From Spirochaetaceae bacterium (lineage in GTDB: Bacteria; Spirochaetota; Spirochaetia; UBA9216): a DNA stretch of 5,017 bases. Where the stretch lies: positions 1 to 5,017 of the forward strand of contig JAQQAK010000434.1 in NCBI GenBank assembly GCA_028527945.1, written 5' to 3'. A program made the translations under genes and the position numbers. Under the pieces are notes generated by a model, which saw nothing but the letters and a program-made list of their open reading frames with translations, made no database searches and was not told where the DNA came from. Below are positions 1 to 3,993 of this stretch, piece after piece; position 1 is the first letter of the stretch; each line of letters begins with the position of its first letter.

Positions 1-84
1 GAATACAGCACATAATGCTGCTGCTATAAAAAGAATCCAGAAAATACTTTTTATTATTTTGCCTGCTTTTGATTTTTTTTTCAT
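1..84 (-). CDS. Partial membrane-anchored protein, N-terminus only
   Basis: The first 28 codons of a gene on the minus strand; the rest lies beyond the left edge. The translation begins MKKKSKAGKIIKSIFW and continues as a hydrophobic run (ILFIAAALCAVF). This is a lysine-rich cytoplasmic tip followed by one membrane segment or uncleaved signal anchor from about residue 10. The start is well supported: a strong Shine-Dalgarno AGGAAGG (minus strand, 90-96) sits five bases upstream of the ATG. The gene begins one base after the stop of the HAD hydrolase gene, so the two are probably co-transcribed and translationally coupled. The family cannot be told from this much sequence. An inner-membrane-anchored envelope or secreted protein is an inference from the N-terminus alone. 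Confidence 0.75.
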   Translation of the reverse strand, partial: MKKKSKAGKIIKSIFWILFIAAALCAVF

Positions 85-85
85 A

Positions 86-976
86 TCAACCTTCCTGAAT
101 ACAATCTGTTAATTCTATAAGATCGTTAACTATAACATCGGGAATAATATTACTGCAAGAGGATTCATTTTCACGAAGTCTGAGAGATCTCTTGTCTCCT
201 GCAAATAATGCTGTTTTAAATCCTTCTTTTGATGCTGGCATAATATCTTTTAGCATGTCATTTCCAACATATAAAGTCTGTTCAGGAATAATATCATATT
301 GGGAAAGTTTGATTTTCATTATTTTATATAATTCTCTGTCCGGTTTTGCTCGTTTTTCAACAAATGAATAAACTCTTAAATTTTTATCAAAACCGTAACC
401 ATCAAGACCTTCTTTTAAAAGAGTATTGAAAATAAGTGGGGTGTAAAATTGAGCGTTTGAAATTATTCCAAGTTTTAAACTTTTACTTTTAAGAATCTCA
501 AGGATTTTATCAAGATTTGGCATTGGATAAACAGGATTGACAATAGATTCATAAACTGCTGAAATATATTCAGGATTAATGTTTAAGGCTTCGGTAAAGT
601 TTAGATTTAAGGAAGCTTGTTTTAATAATACTTGCCATATTTTGATGATATCAATTTCAGGGAAAGGAATGCCTGAAGCCTTTGATTTCTGATGTTCTTC
701 GTCTATTAGATTAAAAAACGTGCTTTTAAAAAAATCTGTTGTACTTGGTTCTATGTTGGGATATCCACAAATTGATAAGGCCTTGGCAAAAGATTCTGAA
801 GAACCTTTTTCAATTGCTGTTCCGACGTCTCCTGAACCTGAGATTAACAATGTTCCGTAAATATCAAAAATAACAGCTTTTATTCCATTGAGATTTTCAA
901 GTTTTGAAGTTGTGCCGGATTTTATAGGAACAAGTTTTATTGATGGCTTTAACGCGTTTTCTATCTTTGTTTTCAT
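86..976 (-). CDS. HAD-superfamily hydrolase (haloacid dehalogenase-like)
   Basis: A 296-residue cytoplasmic protein with the HAD motifs in order. Motif I is FDIYGT (nucleophile Asp38), motif II is ISNAQ (Ser173), motif III is KPDRELY (Lys211), and motif IV is VGNDMLKD (Asp240 and Asp244, Mg2+ binding). The mostly helical stretch at about residues 45-165 fits a C1-type cap. Such enzymes form an aspartyl intermediate and usually hydrolyse phosphate esters. Motif I has Tyr where classical phosphatases have the second Asp (DxYGT rather than DxDGT), a form seen in haloacid-dehalogenase-type members, so phosphatase activity is likely but not certain. About 30 residues precede the first core strand, longer than usual; no alternative ATG exists there, and the ATG at 976 lacks a clear Shine-Dalgarno. 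The gene diverges from the chorismate mutase set and is followed by a membrane-anchored gene. The substrate is unknown. Confidence 0.88.
   Translation of the reverse strand: MKTKIENALKPSIKLVPIKSGTTSKLENLNGIKAVIFDIYGTLLISGSGDVGTAIEKGSSESFAKALSICGYPNIEPSTTDFFKSTFFNLIDEEHQKSKASGIPFPEIDIIKIWQVLLKQASLNLNFTEALNINPEYISAVYESIVNPVYPMPNLDKILEILKSKSLKLGIISNAQFYTPLIFNTLLKEGLDGYGFDKNLRVYSFVEKRAKPDRELYKIMKIKLSQYDIIPEQTLYVGNDMLKDIMPASKEGFKTALFAGDKRSLRLRENESSCSNIIPDVIVNDLIELTDCIQEG
90..96 (-). promoter_or_regulatory. Shine-Dalgarno of the left-edge partial gene
   Basis: The minus strand reads AGGAAGG five bases before the ATG at 84-82. It lies within the last codons of the HAD gene. It is among the strongest ribosome-binding sites in the window and is the main reason to call the truncated reading frame a real gene. 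Confidence 0.75.
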
Positions 977-990
977 ACAAAGAGTTTAAA

Positions 991-1005
991 TATAATAAGA
1001 TTATA
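991..1005. promoter_or_regulatory. Possible overlapping divergent -10 elements
   Basis: The 62-bp gap between the divergent genes holds TATAAT on the plus strand at 991-996 and TATAAT on the minus strand at 1000-1005. The minus copy would place transcription start about 16 bases before the HAD ATG. The plus copy would feed the membrane protein-aroH-map-DUF1801 set. Neither has a good -35: the best plus candidate is TTGTTT at 967-972, 18 bases upstream. In such AT-rich DNA the -10 matches could be chance, so these are tentative. Confidence 0.35.
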
Positions 1006-1038
1006 GCGCAAGAGTATTAATACTGATAATATAAGCGC

Positions 1039-1380
1039 ATGCGAAGTAAAGAAAGGCTCATGGCATCATTGTCAGGTCGTTTTACTCTATTTTTGTTTGT
1101 TTTCTCTATATTTATTTTATTGTTATATATACAGGGGAGCTATCAGGATTATCTGGATGATACATTGATAAAGCTCCTTTTGATATACCGGTTTAGCAGT
1201 TTATTTTATATTGCTTCAGCATTATCTTATATAATAATAATTGTCTTTGAACATAAAGAACTCAAAGGTGTTGTTAAGGTTTGGCGAAGAAGTTTTTTTG
1301 TTCTTTTAGGTATAATTCTTATATTTATTTTTTATTTGTTGGTAGAAATTATTCTTACAGGACTCCAGCCAGTTATATGA
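1039..1380 (+). CDS. Small three-helix membrane protein, unknown function
   Basis: A 113-residue protein I do not recognise. It is strongly hydrophobic with three likely membrane segments: about residues 15-33, 50-70 and 85-108. Short polar links separate them; the first carries QDYLDD and the second is basic (HKELKGVVKVWRR). The basic residues before helix 1 and between helices 2 and 3 suggest an N-in topology with the second link also cytoplasmic. There is no cleavable signal peptide or catalytic motif. The start is uncertain: ATG at 1039 has no Shine-Dalgarno, and an in-frame ATG at 1060 follows GAAAGG by only three bases, which is tight. Both give the same three helices. It is first in a compact plus-strand set, 18 bases before aroH. 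Conserved linkage to aroH or map would be the best clue to function. Confidence 0.72.
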   Translation: MRSKERLMASLSGRFTLFLFVFSIFILLLYIQGSYQDYLDDTLIKLLLIYRFSSLFYIASALSYIIIIVFEHKELKGVVKVWRRSFFVLLGIILIFIFYLLVEIILTGLQPVI

Positions 1381-1398
1381 TCTGTCGATGATATAATC

Positions 1399-1761
1399 AT
1401 GATTAGAGCTATAAGAGGCGCTGTTCAATTAAGCGCAGATGAGAAAGAAATAATTAAAGAAAAGGTTTCTGTTATTATTGATAAGATGATTGCGGACAAT
1501 AGCATAGATAAAGAAAACATTGTCAGCATAGTATTTACTGTTACAGACGATATCAAATCTATGAATCCGGCTGCAGCATTACGTTCCTGTGGAAGTTTTG
1601 AGTTGATTCCTCTTTTTTGTGCTAAAGAACCTGATGTTGAAGGTGCTTTGCCTCTGACGATAAGAATACTCCTTACTACAGAATGTAATTTATCACAGTC
1701 AGAAGTAAAACATGTCTACATGGATGGCGCAAAAAAGCTTAGACCCGATTTAGAAAAATAG
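1399..1761 (+). CDS. aroH: Chorismate mutase, AroH type
   Basis: This 120-residue protein matches the monofunctional AroH family (trimeric pseudo-alpha/beta-barrel, typified by the Bacillus subtilis enzyme of about 127 residues). It catalyses the Claisen rearrangement of chorismate to prephenate, the committed step to phenylalanine and tyrosine. From family knowledge the B. subtilis active-site residues are Arg7, Arg63, Cys75, Glu78, Arg90 and Tyr108. Here Arg6, Arg62, Cys74, Glu77, Arg89 and Tyr107 occupy the same places with a constant offset of one. The context is also conserved: MIRAIRGAV at the start, CAKEPDVEGALPLTIR in the middle and HVYMDGAKKLRPDL near the end. There is no fused prephenate dehydratase, dehydrogenase or ACT domain, so feedback control at this protein is not evident. 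No clear Shine-Dalgarno precedes the ATG, which lies 18 bases after the previous stop, so coupling is likely. One base separates its stop from the next gene. Confidence 0.93.
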   Translation: MIRAIRGAVQLSADEKEIIKEKVSVIIDKMIADNSIDKENIVSIVFTVTDDIKSMNPAAALRSCGSFELIPLFCAKEPDVEGALPLTIRILLTTECNLSQSEVKHVYMDGAKKLRPDLEK

Positions 1762-1762
1762 A

Positions 1763-2524
1763 ATGGGATATAGTTATGTGCCTTTAAAACTAAAATCAGA
1801 AGTTATTCGTATTCGGACTATAAGCATGATTACTGCTGAAATACTTGAAGAATTGCGTGATTATGTTATTCCTGACGTATCAACAGAAGAAATATCAAAT
1901 ATATGTTTAAAGTTGATAAAGAAAAAAAATGTTGATGCAGGACTTCTTGGTTATGAGGGATTTCCTGCTCCTATCTGCATTTCAGTTAATCATGTCGCAG
2001 CTCATGGTATACCAAATAAGTATATTCTTAAAAATGGCGATATAGTAACACTTGATCTTACCGCAGGACTTGGCGGCTGGTATGGAGATTGTGCTATCAC
2101 GCTAAAAGTTGGAGAAATAACTGAAGAAAAACATAAACTCATCGGAGCCGCCTATAAAGCTACAAAGGCAGGAATAAAAGCTGCAGTAGCTGGCTGTCGA
2201 ATGGGTGATATTGGATTTGCGATAAATGAATCTGCTGAAAATGATGGGTTTACTATTTTAAAGAATTTTATAGGACATGGAATAGGAAACGATATTCATG
2301 AGGAGCCTGCTGTTCTTCATTGGGGAGAACGCGGCAGCGGGCGGCCTGTCGTACCTGGAATGGTTTTTACGATTGAGCCTATAATAACGATGGGCAAAGA
2401 TGATGTCGAAACACTGCCTGATGGATGGTCTATGATAACAAAAGACAGAATGCCTACAGCGCAATTTGAACACACTATCGCAATTTTTTCAGATCATACA
2501 GAAATATTAACAAGATTAAAATGA
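1763..2524 (+). CDS. map: Methionine aminopeptidase, type I
   Basis: A 253-residue pita-bread-fold metallopeptidase that removes the initiator methionine from nascent proteins in the cytoplasm. The length matches a minimal type Ia enzyme with no N-terminal zinc-finger extension and no type II insert. All five dinuclear-metal ligands are in context: Asp98 (LDLT), Asp109 (YGDC), His172 (GHGIG), Glu205 (TIEP) and Glu236 (FEHT). The catalytic and substrate histidines are His81 (AHGIP) and His179 (HEEP). Trp222 (DGW) and Tyr64 (GYEGFP) also match the E. coli methionine pocket. Differences are NHVAAHG for the usual NEVVCHG and GIGNDIHE for GIGR-x-FHE. The ATG at 1763 gives the normal N-terminus (KLKSEVIRIRTISMI aligning with family KTxEEIExMRxAG), so the internal ATG at 1826 is too late. 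The start lies one base after the aroH stop with no clear Shine-Dalgarno, pointing to translational coupling. Confidence 0.95.
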   Translation: MGYSYVPLKLKSEVIRIRTISMITAEILEELRDYVIPDVSTEEISNICLKLIKKKNVDAGLLGYEGFPAPICISVNHVAAHGIPNKYILKNGDIVTLDLTAGLGGWYGDCAITLKVGEITEEKHKLIGAAYKATKAGIKAAVAGCRMGDIGFAINESAENDGFTILKNFIGHGIGNDIHEEPAVLHWGERGSGRPVVPGMVFTIEPIITMGKDDVETLPDGWSMITKDRMPTAQFEHTIAIFSDHTEILTRLK

Positions 2525-2531
2525 AAGAATA

Positions 2532-2870
2532 ATGAATAAAAGTGATGAAGTTAAAAAATATATAGAATCCGCGCCAGAGCAATTTAAAACAATTTTGAAT
2601 GAATTACGTATCATAGTTTTTGAAACAATAGAAAATACAAGTGAAAGTATGAAATGGGGATTTATTGTTTTGGGAAATCCAAAAGATTTTGCGTATTTGA
2701 GGTACAATAAGAATCATATTACTTTTGGATTTTATAATTTTCAGAAAATAACTTTAGATATTGATAAACTCGAAGGTAGTGGAAAAACAATGAGGCATGT
2801 AAAAATACGGAAAAAAGAAGACATTAAAAAAGAAATAATAAAAAAATGGCTTTTAGAAATTATAAAATAA
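2532..2870 (+). CDS. DUF1801 family protein
   Basis: A 112-residue soluble protein with the pattern of DUF1801 (YdhG/YdeI-like, a small alpha/beta fold sometimes compared with frataxin). An N-terminal helix carries a Y-x(9)-F spacing (residues 10-20) and LNELRIIV. The signature ESMKWGF lies at about 38-44. Beta-strand segments FAYLRYNKNHITFGFYNF span 53-70, followed by LEGSGKTMRHVKIRKKEDI (80-98) and a terminal amphipathic helix. The segments LEGSGK, MRHVKI and the WG pair are the parts that identify the family. The biochemical role is not established, and iron handling has only been suggested for some relatives. It starts seven bases after the map stop with only a weak GAAAG before the ATG. 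It is the last gene before a strong terminator. Its 3' part is very A-rich. Confidence 0.8.
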   Translation: MNKSDEVKKYIESAPEQFKTILNELRIIVFETIENTSESMKWGFIVLGNPKDFAYLRYNKNHITFGFYNFQKITLDIDKLEGSGKTMRHVKIRKKEDIKKEIIKKWLLEIIK

Positions 2871-2916
2871 TTGAAGAAAAAATAAACAATATTAAGCTGT
2901 ATAATATAGAAAATAA

Positions 2917-2959
2917 AAAAAGCAGTTAATTCTTTTTGTGAAAGAATTAACTGCTTTTT
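2917..2959. terminator. Bidirectional Rho-independent terminator
   Basis: A perfect 19-bp inverted repeat (2917-2935 and 2941-2959) encloses a five-base loop, TTGTG. The core is AGCAGTTAATTC paired with GAATTAACTGCT. On the plus strand it ends in a run of T (CTTTTTATT). On the minus strand the opposite flank gives CTTTTTTTATTT. It therefore ends the plus-strand set closing with the DUF1801 gene and also the minus-strand tRNA-Thr, whose 3' end lies six bases away. Confidence 0.92.
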
Positions 2960-2964
2960 ATTAA

Positions 2965-3038
2965 AGCCATCTGTCAGATTCGAACTGACGACCCCGAGAT
3001 TACAAGTCACGTGCTCTGGCCAGCTGAGCTAAGATGGC
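2965..3038 (-). tRNA. tRNA-Thr (anticodon UGU)
   Basis: The minus strand folds as a complete type I tRNA. The acceptor stem GCCATCT/AGATGGC is perfect over 7 bp, the D arm is GCTC/GAGC with GG in the loop, and the T arm is GTCAG-TTCGAAT-CTGAC. The anticodon loop CTTGTAA gives anticodon TGT (plus-strand 3002-3004), which reads ACA and related threonine codons. The anticodon stem CGTGA/TCTCG has a U-U mismatch at its middle pair (29-41), while the other four pairs are Watson-Crick. The discriminator is U and CCA is not encoded, so it must be added after transcription. The gene has its own promoter upstream and a terminator hairpin starting directly after the 3' end. Confidence 0.95.
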
Positions 3039-3041
3039 ATC

Positions 3042-3055
3042 CCGTTAACCAACGG
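3042..3055 (-). other. Hairpin in the tRNA-Thr 5' leader
   Basis: CCGTT-AACC-AACGG forms a perfect 5-bp stem with a four-base loop. It lies between the predicted transcription start (near 3056) and the mature tRNA 5' end at 3038, with three bases to spare. In the precursor it would occupy almost the entire 5' leader removed by RNase P. It may simply be a leader structure; function is unproven. Confidence 0.4.
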
Positions 3056-3062
3056 TGAAGGT

Positions 3063-3091
3063 AAAGTACAGAATTTTAATTGTTTTGTCAA
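3063..3091 (-). promoter_or_regulatory. Promoter of tRNA-Thr
   Basis: On the minus strand a perfect -35 TTGACA (3091-3086) is followed after 17 bp by TACTTT (3068-3063). The latter keeps the TAnnnT skeleton of a -10 box. This predicts transcription starting near 3056 and a leader of about 18 bases before tRNA-Thr. An AT-only-like tract upstream (3092-3148) could serve as an UP element. Confidence 0.68.
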
Positions 3092-3148
3092 TAAATAAAT
3101 GCAAAATAATGTATAACAAATAAAGTTTAATTTTTTATCAAAAAAGGG

Positions 3149-3177
3149 TTGCCAAAATAATTTATTTATAATATAAC
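3149..3177 (+). promoter_or_regulatory. Promoter of tRNA-Tyr
   Basis: The -35 TTGCCA (3149-3154) and -10 TATAAC (3172-3177) are separated by exactly 17 bp, each one base from consensus. Transcription would start near 3184, giving a leader of about 52 bases before tRNA-Tyr. An overlapping TATAAT at 3167-3172 would leave only a 12-bp spacer and is less likely. The promoter faces away from the tRNA-Thr promoter across the shared AT-rich block. Confidence 0.7.
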
Positions 3178-3186
3178 TCTTTTCGA

Positions 3187-3228
3187 ATCAAGCTGTAAGA
3201 GTCCGCTAACTAATCAGGCATCAAGCTG
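3187..3228 (+). repeat. Short direct repeat in the tRNA-Tyr leader
   Basis: The nine-base word ATCAAGCTG occurs at 3187-3195 and again at 3220-3228, 33 bases apart. Both copies are in the transcribed leader of tRNA-Tyr, which is clearly richer in G and C than the DNA just upstream. No extended hairpin was found. The repeat is short enough to be chance. Confidence 0.4.
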
Positions 3229-3235
3229 GTTCAAT

Positions 3236-3317
3236 GGGGAGGTTCCCGAGTGGCCAAAGGGGGCAGACTGTAAATCTGTTGGCTATGCCTTCGAAGGTTC
3301 GAATCCTTCTCTCCCCA
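3236..3317 (+). tRNA. tRNA-Tyr (anticodon GUA)
   Basis: A complete 82-base type II tRNA. The acceptor stem GGGGAGG/TCTCCCC has one G-U pair, and the D stem is CCC/GGG. The anticodon arm GCAGA-CTGTAAA-TCTGT carries anticodon GTA at 3270-3272. The long variable arm forms GGC-TAT-GCC, and the T arm is GAAGG-TTCGAAT-CCTTC. The discriminator is A at 3317 and CCA is not encoded. The long variable arm is the normal class II form of bacterial tRNA-Tyr. It has its own promoter and terminator, so it is probably a single-gene transcript. Confidence 0.96.
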
Positions 3318-3340
3318 TTATTTGCAATAGCAAAAATGTT

Positions 3341-3372
3341 AAAGACTGTCATTATTGACAGTCTTTTTTTTT
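3341..3372 (+). terminator. Terminator of tRNA-Tyr
   Basis: A perfect 11-bp stem, AAAGACTGTCA (3341-3351) with TGACAGTCTTT (3356-3366), has a four-base TTAT loop. It is followed by an uninterrupted T-tract to 3372. It begins 24 bases after the tRNA-Tyr 3' end and separates it from the cysteine-cluster gene downstream. Confidence 0.92.
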
Positions 3373-3398
3373 GACTTTTTTTGTGGTAGCTAATAGCT

Positions 3399-3404
3399 TA
3401 TAAT
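3399..3404 (+). promoter_or_regulatory. Possible -10 box of the YkgJ-like gene
   Basis: A perfect TATAAT lies 58-63 bases before the likely ATG at 3461 and downstream of the tRNA-Tyr terminator, where a new promoter is needed. The nearest good -35, TTGACT at 3371-3376, is 22 bp upstream and too far for a standard promoter. A -35 formed by TTTTTT at 3376-3381 would have a 17-bp spacer but is poor. Tentative. Confidence 0.4.
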
Positions 3405-3411
3405 GTTATAG

Positions 3412-3441
3412 AACTTCTTTTTAAAATGATATAAAGAAGTT
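3412..3441 (+). other. Leader hairpin upstream of the YkgJ-like gene
   Basis: AACTTCTTT (3412-3420) pairs perfectly with AAAGAAGTT (3433-3441) across a 12-base loop. If transcription starts about seven bases after the TATAAT at 3399-3404, the stem sits at the extreme 5' end of the mRNA. The right arm contains AAAGAAG, the only ribosome-binding-site candidate for the upstream GTG start at 3443, but leaves free the GGAAAAGAG before the ATG at 3461. It could stabilise the mRNA or favour the inner start. Confidence 0.5.
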
Positions 3442-3460
3442 TGTGGGAAAAGAGTTATAT

Positions 3461-3910
3461 ATGAATGAGCAAAAATTTTATGAAAATGGATTAAGATTTG
3501 AATGTCAACGCTGTTCAGATTGTTGTCGGATTGATCCAGGCTATGTATTTCTAACTAAAAATGATCTGGATATTCTTTCTCATGAAACGAAAATGAAAAA
3601 ACAGGACTTTTTAAAAAAATTTTGCAGGGTAGTAGATCTTGGTGGTATTAAAAGAATAAGCTTAATAGAAATGGATAATTATGATTGTGTCTTCTGGAAA
3701 GAAGGCGGCTGTGAAGTTTATAAAGCAAGACCTGTTCAATGTAGAACTTATCCATTTTGGATTACATACCTAGAAGATGAAAATGATTGGAAAAATCTGT
3801 CAAAAGAATGTCCAGGTGTCGGGAAAGGAAATATCGTTACAAAAAAAGAAATTGAAGAGAAAATATTAGAAAGACAGAGGGAAAGATATTTAACTACAGA
3901 TGATTTTTGA
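3461..3910 (+). CDS. YkgJ-family cysteine-cluster protein
   Basis: A soluble protein of 149 residues from the ATG at 3461, or 155 from a GTG at 3443. The N-terminal cluster C-x2-C-x2-CC (FECQRCSDCC, preceded by ENGLRF) is the hallmark of the YkgJ family (zinc/iron-chelating CxxCxxCC domain). It is followed by further cysteines in DCVFW, GGCEVY, RPVQCRTYPFW and KECPG. That makes nine cysteines in all, consistent with a bound metal or Fe-S cluster. The family's biochemical role is unresolved. The ATG is preferred because it puts the usual short lead (MNEQKFYENGLRF) before the cluster and has GGAAAAGAG just upstream; the GTG's only Shine-Dalgarno candidate is buried in a hairpin. It follows the tRNA-Tyr terminator and precedes the metallo-beta-lactamase-fold gene by 79 bases, possibly in the same transcript. 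The C-terminus is charged and helical. Confidence 0.87.
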   Translation: MNEQKFYENGLRFECQRCSDCCRIDPGYVFLTKNDLDILSHETKMKKQDFLKKFCRVVDLGGIKRISLIEMDNYDCVFWKEGGCEVYKARPVQCRTYPFWITYLEDENDWKNLSKECPGVGKGNIVTKKEIEEKILERQRERYLTTDDF

Positions 3911-3915
3911 ATAAC

Positions 3916-3993
3916 ATGAAGAAAATGATTAAAAATATTACAATAACATCTTTAAAAACTTTTTTTCAAAAGATTTATGGAGATTGTGAATGA
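3916..3993 (+). CDS. Possible 25-residue small ORF coupled to the hydrolase
   Basis: In the 79-base gap an ATG at 3916 opens 25 codons (begins MKKMIKNITITSLK, ends IYGDCE). Its TGA overlaps the hydrolase ATG as ATGA. It is lysine-rich with a few hydrophobic residues. No Shine-Dalgarno precedes it, and the hydrolase has its own good GGAG, so coupling is not required. It could be a leader peptide, a remnant, or a chance reading frame in AT-rich DNA. I lean towards chance but the overlap geometry is typical of coupled genes. Confidence 0.2.
   Translation: MKKMIKNITITSLKTFFQKIYGDCE
3979..3982 (+). promoter_or_regulatory. Shine-Dalgarno of the MBL-fold hydrolase
   Basis: GGAG lies seven bases before the ATG at 3990. 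It fixes the start, which also places the conserved KFWGVRGS strand directly at the N-terminus. Confidence 0.75.

Noticed and set aside
2258..2473. Minus-strand open frame inside the methionine aminopeptidase gene
   Set aside because: It lies opposite well-conserved catalytic regions and shows no recognisable motif; it is a shadow of the real gene.
2516..2707. Minus-strand open frame opposite the DUF1801 gene
   Set aside because: Fully antisense to a recognisable family protein, no ribosome-binding site, composition typical of AT-rich shadow frames.
2741..3010. Minus-strand open frame covering the terminator and part of tRNA-Thr
   Set aside because: Its first codons are tRNA sequence and it runs through the strong terminator hairpin, so translation is implausible.
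3184..3235. The tRNA-Tyr leader as a degenerate third tRNA
   Set aside because: Only a weak T-arm-like GGTTCAAT is present; no acceptor or anticodon stem can be formed.
3371..3404. TTGACT and TATAAT as one complete promoter
   Set aside because: The 22-bp spacer is outside the normal range; only the TATAAT was kept as a possible -10.
2871..3442. Search for a riboswitch, T-box or CRISPR repeat in the gene-poor interval
   Set aside because: The interval is explained by two tRNA genes, their promoters and two terminators. No T-box motif, repeated spacer pattern or conserved riboswitch core is visible.
3443..3460. GTG at 3443 as the start of the cysteine-cluster protein
   Set aside because: Its Shine-Dalgarno candidate is inside a hairpin, and the ATG at 3461 has a free purine-rich site and gives a family-like N-terminus. 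Not excluded.
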